This document shows, one piece after another, positions 8,321-16,811 of a stretch of DNA of 64,000 nucleotides. Position numbers and translations under genes: made by a program. The DNA is from CAVPDE01 sp964580575. Its GTDB lineage: Bacteria; Desulfobacterota; DSM-4660; Desulfatiglandales; HGW-15. The stretch lies in the NCBI GenBank assembly GCA_964580575.1, contig CAZOLJ010000010.1, positions 1 through 64,000 on the forward strand, given 5' to 3'. The notes below the pieces were generated by a model. It had not been told where the DNA came from. It saw nothing but the letters and a program-made list of their open reading frames with translations, and did no database searches. Position 1 is the first letter of the stretch. Every line of letters starts with the position of its first letter.

Positions 8321-9376
8321 TCAGGAAATGCCGTACTTCCCCTTGAGAATCTCGGCTGCGCCTTTGATGTCTTCTTTGATGATGGCAGCCGATCGCTCTA
8401 ACTGACCTCGGATGTCTTGGACAGGGAGTTCGAAGATCTTTTCGACTCCATAGGGACCGATTTTCGCAGGCACCCCGAAGCTCATGGAGCCAAGGCCGTC
8501 TTCCTTCTTGAGCAGCCCGTATTCGTTCTCCAGGATGGCAATCACGGGCTGCACTTCGGATTCCCCTTTGACAATGGCGCGGAGCATGTCGCACGCTGCC
8601 CTGGCCGGGCCTGCTGAAGCGCTTTGTCCGGTCTCATTGACAAAGTGGGTCCCGCCCTTCTTGGCTTCATCCATCACATCCCGGATTTTCTGCGGATCAA
8701 TGCCGGAAACCCTGATGATGTCTTCAAGGGGGATGCCGCTCACAGAGAAGTAGCGGGGATGGGCTACCATGGAGTCCCCATGCTCCCCAAAGACGATGCC
8801 CTGCATAGCCGTGCCGGATATGCCGAGCACCTGGGAAACCGCATGACAAATTCTTCTTGTGTCCAGGTTGCCGGCTTGGCCCATGATATTTTCTCTTGGA
8901 AAGCCGGTCACCTTGTGCCCCACCCACGTCATGGCGGTGACGGGGTTTCCCATATAAATAAGGATCGGCAGATCTTTCGAAGAACACCCTTCATAAAGGT
9001 CTCTGATTTGCCTGGAGGTCTCGGCGATCACTTGCGTATTCATTGCGAGCAGATCTCTCCGGCTCTGGCCTTCCTTTCTCGGAACACCAACGCCGATAAA
9101 GATGACATCCAGACCGGCCATGTCGTCGAGAAAGTTGGTACCTGCAAGACGGGGTCTTCGAAGAGCATTCGCTTTAAGATCTTCCACCCAGGCGCCTGCC
9201 CTGTTGGGATAGTTTTCCGTCGGCCTGCCATAGAAGACCACTTCCTTGCCCAGGCCTTCATCGACCAGGGTCAGCACAACATCCCTGGAGACATTTCCGA
9301 ACCCCCACACGCCGATCTTGTCTCTTTCCTTGACACGCTCGATAAATCTGCAGGATTTGGGAGCCTCTATTTCCAT
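8321..9376 (-). CDS. mdh: Malate dehydrogenase (lactate/malate dehydrogenase family)
   Basis: This NAD-dependent enzyme interconverts malate and oxaloacetate in the TCA cycle. The dinucleotide fold starts with IGVWGFGNVS, and the substrate loop reads VGVPRKEGQSRRDLL, where the Arg after the proline is the malate-type specificity residue. The catalytic histidine lies in IVFGEHGDSM. The ATG at 9376 is chosen because GAGAGGG lies about six bases before it; an in-frame start 14 codons earlier has no such site. At 351 residues it is longer than most malate dehydrogenases (about 310-320), with a tail extension. It is convergent with the acetyltransferase gene and fits functionally with the TCA genes downstream. 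Confidence 0.85.
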   Translation of the reverse strand: MEIEAPKSCRFIERVKERDKIGVWGFGNVSRDVVLTLVDEGLGKEVVFYGRPTENYPNRAGAWVEDLKANALRRPRLAGTNFLDDMAGLDVIFIGVGVPRKEGQSRRDLLAMNTQVIAETSRQIRDLYEGCSSKDLPILIYMGNPVTAMTWVGHKVTGFPRENIMGQAGNLDTRRICHAVSQVLGISGTAMQGIVFGEHGDSMVAHPRYFSVSGIPLEDIIRVSGIDPQKIRDVMDEAKKGGTHFVNETGQSASAGPARAACDMLRAIVKGESEVQPVIAILENEYGLLKKEDGLGSMSFGVPAKIGPYGVEKIFELPVQDIRGQLERSAAIIKEDIKGAAEILKGKYGIS

Positions 9377-9740
9377 AATATGCCCTCTCGGCGGGTTGTC
9401 AGTAGCTTTCAGACGCATTCAACTTAACAACCCCGTTTTTCCGTGTCAACGCAGATCATTCCCATTGACGTCGCAGGCTGAGTTTCTTAATGTGTGAGAC
9501 ACTGTTTCTCTGGTCGTGAGTCATCCGGGATTTAGAGCGATGGTCTCGTAGAGAACTGGGGAGCGGTGCTGTGTGTCATTCCGGCGGAAGTCCCTCGACA
9601 GGCTCGGGACCCTGAGTTTGTCGAACGGGCCGGAATCCAGTGAAGATCGTCATCTCTGGACCCCGGCTTTCGCCGGGGTGACGGCTCTGTTGGCTCTCTA
9701 CGGGTGAATCAAGAGCGTAGGGGTAGAACTGGGATCAGGC
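9377..9740. repeat. Gene-free gap with 'tggaccccggctttcgccgg' and 'gtcattccggc' palindromes
   Basis: This 364-base divergent gap holds no gene. From 9575 to 9683 it contains gtcattccgg...ccggaatccag arms, a cctcgacaggctcgggaccc / gggccgg section, and the compact hairpin ggaccccggctttcgccggggt. A second copy of the last hairpin is at 52105-52131. The outer parts should contain the promoters of the malate dehydrogenase and rnf-like operons, but I see no convincing -35/-10 pair. Confidence 0.7.
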
Positions 9741-10694
9741 ATGGAGCCAACCCAAACCAAGAAGCTCTTCTTGATGCAGAACGTGATGCTGCGGGTGTGT
9801 TACGCTCTCCTCCCCCTGGTCTTCGCTTCCGTTTATCTTTTCGGGTGGCGGTCGCTTGCCGTGGTCGTGGTGGTCCTCGGATTCGGCATCGCGACCGAGG
9901 CCCTCTTCACCTTTCGAGAAAAGAAACCCGTCACTTCCGCCGTCTTTGTGACCTCTCTGATCTTCTCGCTTTCCCTCCCTCCCATGATTCCTTTCTGGAT
10001 GGCGATTGTGGGGATTGTGGCGGGGGTTGCGCTCGGAAAAATGGTTTTCGGCGGTTTCGGCCGGAATGTATTTAATCCGGCCATGGTGGGAAGGTGTTTT
10101 CTTTATGTCACCTTTCCCATAGAAATGACCAATCAGTGGGCCAGCCCTCTTTGGGGAGGTGCGGCAGGCTTCGGCAGGTGGTCTCTGTCGTTGGACGCCG
10201 TCTCTCAAGCGACGCCCCTTGTGGAGTTGCGGAGAGGAATCTCAGTTCCTTTTGAGCACCTCTTCCTGGGCAACACGGCAGGCTCGCTTGGTGAGACGTC
10301 AGCGCTCCTGATTCTTCTGGGGGGCCTCTACCTGATCTACAAAAAGGCGGCGCCCTGGCGCTTGGCCGTCTCCTGCCTGATCGGCGGCATCTTGCTGAGC
10401 AGTGTGCTTCATGGTTTCGGTGTAGCGGGTGTCCCGTCCGCTCCGGTCTCATTACTCTCAGGATCATTTCTTTTCGGAAGTATTTTCGTGGTGACCGAGC
10501 CTGTCTCAGGTGCGAAGACGGAGTATGGTCAGTGGATTTATGGTTTCATGGTGGGAGGCCTAACCGTGGTTCTGAGGGGATTTTCCAATTTCCCCGAAGG
10601 GGTCATGTTTTCCATCCTGATCATGAACGCCTTTGTTCCGCTCATCGACCAGGCGGTGAGGCGGATGCAGGCGGCAAAGAAGGCGGTGCCATGA
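9741..10694 (+). CDS. rnfD: RnfD/NqrB-like membrane subunit of an ion-translocating electron-transfer complex
   Basis: This is a polytopic membrane subunit that carries covalently bound FMN and belongs to the shared RnfD/NqrB family. About nine hydrophobic segments are visible. The sequence DAVSQATPL at about residues 153-161 matches the S-x-A-T flavinylation site, with the threonine as FMN attachment point. GGFGRNVFNPAMVGR is a family signature. At 317 residues it is closer to RnfD (about 350) than to NqrB (about 410). Its stop overlaps the start of the RnfG-like gene (ATGA). It opens a cluster of four Rnf-like genes followed by an NqrF-like gene, with no NqrA or RnfC upstream. Confidence 0.9.
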   Translation: MEPTQTKKLFLMQNVMLRVCYALLPLVFASVYLFGWRSLAVVVVVLGFGIATEALFTFREKKPVTSAVFVTSLIFSLSLPPMIPFWMAIVGIVAGVALGKMVFGGFGRNVFNPAMVGRCFLYVTFPIEMTNQWASPLWGGAAGFGRWSLSLDAVSQATPLVELRRGISVPFEHLFLGNTAGSLGETSALLILLGGLYLIYKKAAPWRLAVSCLIGGILLSSVLHGFGVAGVPSAPVSLLSGSFLFGSIFVVTEPVSGAKTEYGQWIYGFMVGGLTVVLRGFSNFPEGVMFSILIMNAFVPLIDQAVRRMQAAKKAVP

Positions 10695-11326
10695 AGAAGC
10701 GGCTCTATTCCATTGTCTTCATGTTTCTGCTAACCTTTTTATTCGCTGCCTTAGTGAGCGCGGTGAAAGTCCACAACGAAGAAAGGATACAAACCAATCA
10801 GCAGGTCAAGCTCCAGAGGATTATCCTCAGGGTGCTGGGCGTTTCTGTAGATGAAAAGGCGCCGAACCGGGAGGTGATCCAGGTTTTTGAGAGGAGAGTG
10901 AAAGCCATTGAGGTGAAGCAGCAGACGCTCTACGTGGGATATGCTGAGGATGGTAAACAGATCACCGGTTATGCATTTCCATTAGGCGGAGCGGGTTTTT
11001 GGGGGCCGGTATACGGTATGGTGAGCGTGGACCCTCAAGCCTCCAGGCTTCTGGGAATTGCCTTTTATAGACACTCGGAGACGCCGGGTCTTGGGGCAAG
11101 GATCACGGAGCCCTGGTTTACCAAACAGTTCGCCGGCCTGCCGCTCTTCCCTGTGGAAGGAGATAAGAGAATCTTTTACTTGAAGCCGGCAGGCCCGGGC
11201 AAAGGTCCGAATGAGCTGGACGCGATCACAGGAGCGACTGGCACGAGCCGCGGTGTAGAAGCCTTTGTGAACCGGGATTTGGATCGTTTTCTCAGAGAAA
11301 CTTGGAAACATGTGAGGAAGGGATAG
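10691..11326 (+). CDS. rnfG: RnfG/NqrC-like FMN-binding subunit
   Basis: A single N-terminal membrane anchor (about residues 5-26) holds a periplasmic FMN-binding domain. The motif DAITGATGTSRGVE near residue 180 is the S/T-G-A-T site to which FMN is attached through a phosphoester bond. HSETPGLGARI is also typical of the family. At 211 residues it matches RnfG rather than the longer NqrC. The start ATG overlaps the RnfD stop by four bases, implying coupled translation. Confidence 0.9.
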   Translation: MKKRLYSIVFMFLLTFLFAALVSAVKVHNEERIQTNQQVKLQRIILRVLGVSVDEKAPNREVIQVFERRVKAIEVKQQTLYVGYAEDGKQITGYAFPLGGAGFWGPVYGMVSVDPQASRLLGIAFYRHSETPGLGARITEPWFTKQFAGLPLFPVEGDKRIFYLKPAGPGKGPNELDAITGATGTSRGVEAFVNRDLDRFLRETWKHVRKG

Positions 11327-11329
11327 GGG

Positions 11330-11956
11330 ATGCCCAAGCCTTTGAGCGGCAGTCAAATCTTTTTGCAGGGACTCTGGAATGACAATCCCGTGTTGAGGCA
11401 GATTCTCGGAATCTGCTCCACCCTTGCCGTGACCAACTTGCTCGTCAACACCCTGGTCATGAATGCAGGCCTGATCTTCACCGTATGCATGTCCTCCCTG
11501 ACCGTCTCCATTCTGAGAAACTACACGCCCATGAAAATCCGCATGATGGCCCAGACGCTCATCATCGCGTCCTACGTCATCATCGTGGACATCGCCATTG
11601 CCGCCTATCTTCCGGACATCAGCGAGGCCCTGGGGCCTTATGTGGGGCTTATCATCACCAACTGCATTGTCATGGGACGGTGCGAAGCATTTGCCATGAA
11701 GAACCGGCCCTGGGCTTCTTTCCTGGATGGGCTCGCCATGAGCCTGGGGTATGCAGCGGTGCTTTTGATCATCGCCGTCATCCGCGAACCCTTCGGGTTC
11801 GGAACGCTTCTCGGTTACAGGATCATGCCGGAGGGTTTTACGCCCTGGACCATCATGATCATGGCGCCCGGCGCTTTTTTCACCTTAGGTCTCTTTGCGT
11901 GGTTCGTGAGGGCCAAGTTCCCTCAGACGGCTGAAGAGAAAAAACAAGGGTATTGA
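11330..11956 (+). CDS. rnfE: RnfE/NqrD-like membrane subunit
   Basis: An integral membrane subunit with about six segments, one of the two inverted-topology partners that enclose the intramembrane iron-sulfur centre of Rnf/NQR. The two conserved cysteines are present in LGICSTLAVTN (about residue 31) and ITNCIVMGRCEAF (about residue 113). At 208 residues it is normal for the family. It starts three bases after the RnfG stop with AGGGATAGGGG upstream, and is followed by the RnfA gene one base after its stop. Confidence 0.92.
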   Translation: MPKPLSGSQIFLQGLWNDNPVLRQILGICSTLAVTNLLVNTLVMNAGLIFTVCMSSLTVSILRNYTPMKIRMMAQTLIIASYVIIVDIAIAAYLPDISEALGPYVGLIITNCIVMGRCEAFAMKNRPWASFLDGLAMSLGYAAVLLIIAVIREPFGFGTLLGYRIMPEGFTPWTIMIMAPGAFFTLGLFAWFVRAKFPQTAEEKKQGY

Positions 11957-11957
11957 G

Positions 11958-12551
11958 ATGGTTCAGGTTGATTCGGGAACATTGTTTTTTGCTGCGATCT
12001 TCACGAACAACATCCTCCTGACGAATTTCCTGGGGTTGTGCCCCTTTCTGGCGATTTCTCGGGAGATCCGGTCTGCCCTGGGTCTGGGCGTGGCCGTCGT
12101 CTTCGTGATGACCTGCACGGCTGTCCTCAATTATCTTGTTTACTATTATGTCCTTTTGCCTCTGAACCTGGACCATTTCCGCTACATTGTTTTCATCATT
12201 ATTATCGCCGCCTTTGTACAACTAGTGGAAATGACGGTGGAGCGGTTTTTCCCGGCGCTCTACTACATCCTCGGCATCTTTTTGCCCCTGATCACGGTGA
12301 ACTGCGCGATCCTGGGAGCTTCGCTTTTCATGATCATTCGCGACTACACCCTCGTTCAATCCATGGCCTATGGGGCCGGAAGCGGAATCGGCTGGATGAT
12401 CGCGATCATTGCGGTTGGAGCCATTCGTGAAAAGGTTCAGAAGAGCGCCAAGCTTCCGAAAGGGTTGGAAGGTCCGGCGCTCACCCTGATCATTACAGGG
12501 ATTATGGCCCTGGCGTTCACGGCATTCAGCGGGATGATACAGATACAGTGA
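11958..12551 (+). CDS. rnfA: RnfA/NqrE-like membrane subunit
   Basis: The second inverted-topology membrane subunit, with about six segments. Cysteines that would bind the intramembrane centre occur in TNFLGLCPFLAIS and TVNCAILGASLFM. KGLEGPALTLIITGIMALAF is the usual C-terminal signature. At 197 residues it is a standard RnfA/NqrE. It is tightly coupled to the RnfE gene, while a block of hairpin repeats separates it from the NqrF-like gene. Confidence 0.92.
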   Translation: MVQVDSGTLFFAAIFTNNILLTNFLGLCPFLAISREIRSALGLGVAVVFVMTCTAVLNYLVYYYVLLPLNLDHFRYIVFIIIIAAFVQLVEMTVERFFPALYYILGIFLPLITVNCAILGASLFMIIRDYTLVQSMAYGAGSGIGWMIAIIAVGAIREKVQKSAKLPKGLEGPALTLIITGIMALAFTAFSGMIQIQ

Positions 12552-12620
12552 CAAGTGACGAGTGACAAGTGACAAGCAAAACAGGAAAAAGGTATTACTC
12601 GTCACTCGTGACTCTTTACT
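12549..12620. repeat. Intergenic hairpin repeat, 'gtgacgagtgac' type, copy 2
   Basis: The sequence begins tgacaagtgacgagtgacaa right at the rnfA stop and is answered by ttactcgtcactcgtgactc at 12594-12613. It is the same vocabulary as the repeat at 1341-1412 and can form an imperfect hairpin. Confidence 0.75.
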
Positions 12621-12636
12621 GCAGTTGGACTGGTGG

Positions 12637-12667
12637 CACGGACAAACGCGAATTTCGTTTGTCCGTG
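12637..12667. terminator. Perfect 12-bp stem hairpin between rnfA-like and nqrF-like genes
   Basis: cacggacaaacg (12637-12648) and cgtttgtccgtg (12656-12667) are exact reverse complements around a 7-base loop. No T-run follows, so it may be a transcript-processing or attenuation hairpin rather than a full terminator. It would set the level of the NqrF-like gene apart from the four membrane genes. Confidence 0.55.
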
Positions 12668-12743
12668 GGAGTGCACGATGCAACGGAGAACTGACAACGG
12701 TGAACGGTGAACGAATAAAGAACGATGTACCCATGACCCTCTC

Positions 12744-13847
12744 ATGCTTTCGATAATTATCAGCCTTCTCATCCTGAGCGGGATCGCGGCGCTGCTAGCC
12801 CTCTTCCTCGAAATCGCCGACTCCTATCTGGCCGACTACGGGGAAATGAAGATCCTCGTCAACGAGCAGAAACAATTGGTCGTCGAGGGAGGGAGGCCTT
12901 TGCTTTCCACCCTCATGGGCCAGGGGATTTTTATTCCCTCTGCTTGCGGGGGCAAAGGCACTTGCTCGTACTGCAAGGTGAAGGTTTTGGAGGGGGGCGG
13001 CCCGGTGCTCCCCACGGAGACGCCTTATCTGTCGCCGGAAGAGCTGACCAGCCATGTCAGGCTTTCTTGCCAGATCAAAGTCAAGGACAACCTGAAGATC
13101 GAGATCCCGGAAGAGCTGTTCCTGGTGAAGGAATACGTGGTCAGAGTGGAAAGCATCAAAGATCTGACGCCGGAGATCAAGAGCATTTTCCTCAGGATTC
13201 TGTGGCCGGACCAGGGGATCACCTTCAAAGCCGGACAATATATCCAATTTGAAGTCCCAAAATACAAGCTCACCAGCGGGCCGGAGTACCGCGCCTATTC
13301 CATCTGTTCCGACGCTGCCGAGCACCATTCCCTGGAACTCGTCATCACCAAGGTTCCTCAGGGAGCCGTGACCACTTATGTGCACGAGTTCTTGAAGGAG
13401 GGAGAGGAACTGAGGGCTACCGGACCCTATGGGAAATTTTACCTCAAGGATTCGGACAGCGACATTCTCTTTATCGCCACCGGATCGGGCATGGCGCCGA
13501 TCAAATCCATGCTTCACCAGGCCGAGCATGAACAAATCCGAAAGAGAATCCAGTTCTTCTTCGGAGCGAGGACTATCAAGGATCTCTATTTCCAGGAGGA
13601 ACTCCTGGCATGGGAGAGAACGCTTCATTCCTTCAAATATGTGCCCACCCTTTCCCGACCCGAAGAGGCAGACCATTGGCAGGGTGAAAATGGAAGAGTG
13701 ACCGGCCTCATCGACAAATACATCCCTGAAGGAGCGAGTGTCGACGTCTACATCTGCGGGTCACCGGCCATGGTGGACTCGTGCGTGGAGATTCTGAAAA
13801 AGAAGAAGATTCCTGAGGACAGCATCTTCTTCGACAAATTCGAATAG
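12744..13847 (+). CDS. nqrF: NqrF-like NADH-oxidising subunit (2Fe-2S ferredoxin plus FAD/NAD reductase)
   Basis: One N-terminal membrane helix (about residues 2-24) is followed by a plant-type [2Fe-2S] domain with CGGKGTCSYC and a fourth cysteine in RLSCQIKV. A ferredoxin-NADP reductase-like module follows with RAYSICS for FAD, ATGSGMAPIKSML for the dinucleotide, and YICGSPAMVDSC near the C-terminus. This layout is NqrF, the NADH entry point of Na+-translocating NQR. At 367 residues it is a little shorter than typical NqrF (about 407). Its neighbours are Rnf-sized D/G/E/A subunits and there is no NqrA, so the complex may not match a classical NQR. Confidence 0.9.
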   Translation: MLSIIISLLILSGIAALLALFLEIADSYLADYGEMKILVNEQKQLVVEGGRPLLSTLMGQGIFIPSACGGKGTCSYCKVKVLEGGGPVLPTETPYLSPEELTSHVRLSCQIKVKDNLKIEIPEELFLVKEYVVRVESIKDLTPEIKSIFLRILWPDQGITFKAGQYIQFEVPKYKLTSGPEYRAYSICSDAAEHHSLELVITKVPQGAVTTYVHEFLKEGEELRATGPYGKFYLKDSDSDILFIATGSGMAPIKSMLHQAEHEQIRKRIQFFFGARTIKDLYFQEELLAWERTLHSFKYVPTLSRPEEADHWQGENGRVTGLIDKYIPEGASVDVYICGSPAMVDSCVEILKKKKIPEDSIFFDKFE

Positions 13848-13884
13848 AACCCCTTGGGCTTCGCAGTTAACTCCTTCTTGTCTA

Positions 13885-13913
13885 TTGACAATCCCGGCCT
13901 GCTATTTAGATTT
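13885..13913 (+). promoter_or_regulatory. Possible sigma70-type promoter for the 14059 operon
   Basis: TTGACA at 13885-13890 is a perfect -35 box. The best -10 match about 16 bases later is TAGATT. A promoter here would make the genes from 14059 a separate transcription unit from the Rnf/Nqr cluster. The -10 is weak. Confidence 0.35.
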
Positions 13914-13961
13914 GTTATATTGTCCTCTGAATCCTAAACAAAAGCGAAGACCCATCACAAA

Positions 13962-14033
13962 AATACGAAAGTGGGAAAACACGAAAAAAACTCTCGCCTT
14001 TCGTGTCTTTCTAATTTCGTGGTTAAAGGATTT
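13962..14033. repeat. Intergenic inverted repeat, 'cacgaaa/tttcgtg' type
   Basis: tacgaaagtgggaaaacacg is followed by cctttcgtgtctttctaatttcgtgg; the arms pair imperfectly. This is another short palindrome unrelated to the other families in the window. Confidence 0.5.
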
Positions 14034-14058
14034 CCTCTCTTTATCTCGCGAGGATGAC

Positions 14059-15801
14059 ATGACCAAGCAGATCGTTTACTCATCCAGCCCTGAAGATTTT
14101 TTTTACATGGACGTGAATGTCCCATGCCAAGCCGCTTGTCCTGCGGCAACGAACATTCCAGCCTATATCCGGGCCCTCTTCGAAGGCCGATACGATGGGT
14201 CTTACTCCATCAACCACATGGCCAACCTTCTGCCCGGTGTCCTGGGCCGAGTGTGTTCCCGTCCCTGTGAAGACAAGTGCCGCCATGGAGAGCCGGAACT
14301 GGGCCGCCCCGTAAACATCTGTCACATCAAGAGAGCGGCCGCAGACTTGAGAAGAAAAGGGCCGCCTCCGGAACCAGGCCCTTTCGCGTCGCTCGGCAAA
14401 AAGGTGGCTGTGGTGGGAGCAGGCCCTGCAGGCCTTGCAGCGGCCCATGACTTGGCTACGCTCGGAGTCGCCGTGACACTCTACGAAGCTTTTGAAAAGG
14501 GAGGCGGGATGCTCCGATACGGGATCCCTGAGTTCCGGCTGCCCAGAGAGGTCCTTGAAGACGAAATCGATTATGTCGTACGCACAGGAGCTGTTCTCAA
14601 GACCGGGGTGAGGGTGGGAATCGACACAGCCATAAAGGACCTTCTTGAAGCGTACGATGCGGTTCTCCTTGCGGCAGGATGTTACCGTTCCCTGCGGCTC
14701 GACCTGACAGGGGAAGATCTTCAGGGAGTCTATCCTGGTCTGGAATTCATGATGCAGGTCTGCGCAGGAAAGCCTCCCAGTGTGGGAAACAGGGTGCTCG
14801 TCATCGGCGCGGGGTTCACGGCTTTTGACTGCGCCCGGTCCGCCCTTAGGCTGGGTGCGCAGGACGTGACCATTTGCCTCCGGCGAACAGAGGAGGATCT
14901 GGTGGTCACGAAAGACGAGGTGATCGAGACAAAGACAGAGGGCGTCAAGATCGCTTCTCTCATGCTTTCCAGAAAAATCCTCGGGAAGGAACGCGTTGAA
15001 GGTGTGGAATTTGTGAGGGCACGGCCTGGCGAAAAAAGAGCGAAAGGCAAGGGGGAGGTCGTCGCCCTTGAGGGAAGTGAATTCGTTTTGTCTGCAGACA
15101 CGGTCATCGTGGCCACAGGCCAACGGCCTGAGCCGCTTCGCCTGGCTCTCGGGGATAAGAAAGAAGAAGTCCTGAAGGCCGACCCGGATTCCTTTTCCTC
15201 TCCGATGAAGGGGCTCTACGTGGCCGGTGACTACCTCTCCGGGCCTTCAACGGTGATCCAGGCGGTCGGGATGGGGCGGAGGGCAGCGGAAAGGATCCTT
15301 CGAGACCTGACAGGCAAGGCCTTCCGGGAGAAAACGGTGCGCATGGAGGAAACGGAAATCACCGACCGCAAGCGTGCCTGGGATTATGTTCCAAGGCAGG
15401 ACATGCCTACGGTTCAGCCCGTGCAGGATCGGTTCCTCACCCCGAGGACCGAGGTGGAGACAGGCTTGTCTCCGGAGCAGGCGCAGGAGGAGTCGAAACG
15501 TTGCTACCTCTGCTATCTCCATTACGAAATCGACATCAAGCGGTGCATCTACTGCCGGTACTGTATTGATGTCGCGCCCAGGGATTGCATCAAACTGGTC
15601 AAAGAAGTGAAAACCAATGAAGCCGGCGCCATCGCCGGTTTTACGGAAACCACCCACTGGGCCGAGGTCAACGCGATCATGATCGACAATTCCCGCTGCA
15701 TTCGATGTGGAGAGTGCATGCGAGTCTGCCCGGTGAACTGCATCTCTGTGACCAGGGTGGAGCTCACAGAGCGAATGGCGCGGGGAGGGGACCATGTCTG
15801 A
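14059..15801 (+). CDS. GltD-like FAD/NAD(P) oxidoreductase with N- and C-terminal iron-sulfur domains
   Basis: This cytoplasmic flavoprotein resembles the glutamate synthase small subunit and NfnB family. The N-terminal cysteine-rich helical domain has CQAACPAATNIPAY and GRVCSRPCEDKCRHG (about residues 28-85). Two dinucleotide-binding motifs follow: VVGAGPAGLAAAHDLA and VIGAGFTAFDCARSA. The last 100 residues form a two-cluster ferredoxin. Cluster 1 reads CIYCRYCIDVAPRDC, with Ala where the fourth canonical cysteine is expected; cluster 2 reads CIRCGECMRVCPVNC and is complete. The ATG at 14059 follows GCGAGG; a longer reading upstream runs through repeat DNA and is unlikely. Its stop overlaps the next gene. 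No glutamate synthase large subunit is nearby, so it more likely shuttles electrons between ferredoxin/2-oxoacid oxidoreductase and NAD(P)H. Confidence 0.85.
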   Translation: MTKQIVYSSSPEDFFYMDVNVPCQAACPAATNIPAYIRALFEGRYDGSYSINHMANLLPGVLGRVCSRPCEDKCRHGEPELGRPVNICHIKRAAADLRRKGPPPEPGPFASLGKKVAVVGAGPAGLAAAHDLATLGVAVTLYEAFEKGGGMLRYGIPEFRLPREVLEDEIDYVVRTGAVLKTGVRVGIDTAIKDLLEAYDAVLLAAGCYRSLRLDLTGEDLQGVYPGLEFMMQVCAGKPPSVGNRVLVIGAGFTAFDCARSALRLGAQDVTICLRRTEEDLVVTKDEVIETKTEGVKIASLMLSRKILGKERVEGVEFVRARPGEKRAKGKGEVVALEGSEFVLSADTVIVATGQRPEPLRLALGDKKEEVLKADPDSFSSPMKGLYVAGDYLSGPSTVIQAVGMGRRAAERILRDLTGKAFREKTVRMEETEITDRKRAWDYVPRQDMPTVQPVQDRFLTPRTEVETGLSPEQAQEESKRCYLCYLHYEIDIKRCIYCRYCIDVAPRDCIKLVKEVKTNEAGAIAGFTETTHWAEVNAIMIDNSRCIRCGECMRVCPVNCISVTRVELTERMARGGDHV

Positions 15802-16810
15802 GGAGCATTTCATTGTGATCGGAAACGGCCCGGCAGGCCACCACGCCGCAGTGACCTTACGGCTGGAGGCGCCGGGAGCGCGCATCACCCTGATCGGCAA
15901 GGAACCGCACGGGTGTTACCGGCCCCATCTCCTGCCCAAGTGGATCAGCGGCAACCTCAAGGAAGAGGCTCTCTATGTGTGCCCTGTTGAAGATTACAAG
16001 AAGATGGACATTAAATTCCGAAGCGGGCAGAAAGTGGTCGCCCTGGATCCCGGCCAAAGGGAACTCATTCTGGATCACAAGGAAAGGCTTCGCTTCAGCG
16101 GCCTCATCCTTGCCGTGGGCGGAAAGCCGAGAATCCCTGAACCTCTTCTGATCTTCAGGGATGTCCTGTTCACCCTCAAGACGCTGGAAGATGCCAGAGT
16201 CTGGAAGGAGGAGATTGCACAGGTGGGTTCGGTGCTCATGATGGGCGGAGACCTCACCTCCCTGGCCGTCACCAAGGCCCTCTTGGGCCTGGGCAAGAAA
16301 GTGTACTTCATGGTGAATGAAGAGGCCTTCTGGCCGTTGCGGTGGAGCCTGTCGCTTTTCGAGGAAATGTCTCACCGGCTCCGGCAAAAGGGGGTGGAAG
16401 TCCTGGCGGACCAGCGGTTGAAAGGGATCGCCCGAAAAGGGAATCGCGACTATGAGGTCCAAGTCGGTCGTGAGACAGTGCGCGTGGGCATGATCGGAGC
16501 ATTTTTCGGGCTCATCCCGGATGTGCGATTCCTGGCAGGATCCGGGCTTCAGCTGGATCGCGGCATTCTTGTGGACGAATATCTGAACACGGGCTTCAAA
16601 GGAGTGTATGCCGCCGGGGACTGCGCCCAGATCTACCACCCGCAACTCCGCGACTACTGGGTCTCCGTCGGCCATGACAACGCCCTGGAGCTTGGCCGTA
16701 CAGCGGCCCTGAATCTGGTAGGCAACACGGTGAAGGCTGAAGGAGCCGGGAAGTGTGTTTTCGAAGTTCAAGGCATCAAGGTGAACACGTCTTGGTGGAC
16801 GGAGTTTTGA
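15794..16810 (+). CDS. FAD-dependent NAD(P)-disulfide-type oxidoreductase
   Basis: A 338-residue two-dinucleotide-fold flavoprotein of the NirB/rubredoxin-reductase type. The FAD motif is VIGNGPAGHHAAV at the N-terminus and the C-terminal FAD motif GVYAAGDCAQ is near residue 270. The NAD motif in the middle is altered (MMGGDLTSLAVTKALLG), and no redox-active CxxC pair is seen, so it is not a thioredoxin reductase. It overlaps the preceding Fe-S flavoprotein by eight bases and ends one base before the 2-oxoacid oxidoreductase gene, so it is probably a dedicated electron-transfer partner of that enzyme. Confidence 0.8.
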   Translation: MSEEHFIVIGNGPAGHHAAVTLRLEAPGARITLIGKEPHGCYRPHLLPKWISGNLKEEALYVCPVEDYKKMDIKFRSGQKVVALDPGQRELILDHKERLRFSGLILAVGGKPRIPEPLLIFRDVLFTLKTLEDARVWKEEIAQVGSVLMMGGDLTSLAVTKALLGLGKKVYFMVNEEAFWPLRWSLSLFEEMSHRLRQKGVEVLADQRLKGIARKGNRDYEVQVGRETVRVGMIGAFFGLIPDVRFLAGSGLQLDRGILVDEYLNTGFKGVYAAGDCAQIYHPQLRDYWVSVGHDNALELGRTAALNLVGNTVKAEGAGKCVFEVQGIKVNTSWWTEF

Positions 16811-16811
16811 G

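Noticed and set aside
8624..9427. A 267-residue open frame on the plus strand opposite malate dehydrogenase
   Set aside because: It is the antisense of a well-conserved gene with clear motifs and a good ribosome binding site; the antisense frame has none and looks compositionally accidental.
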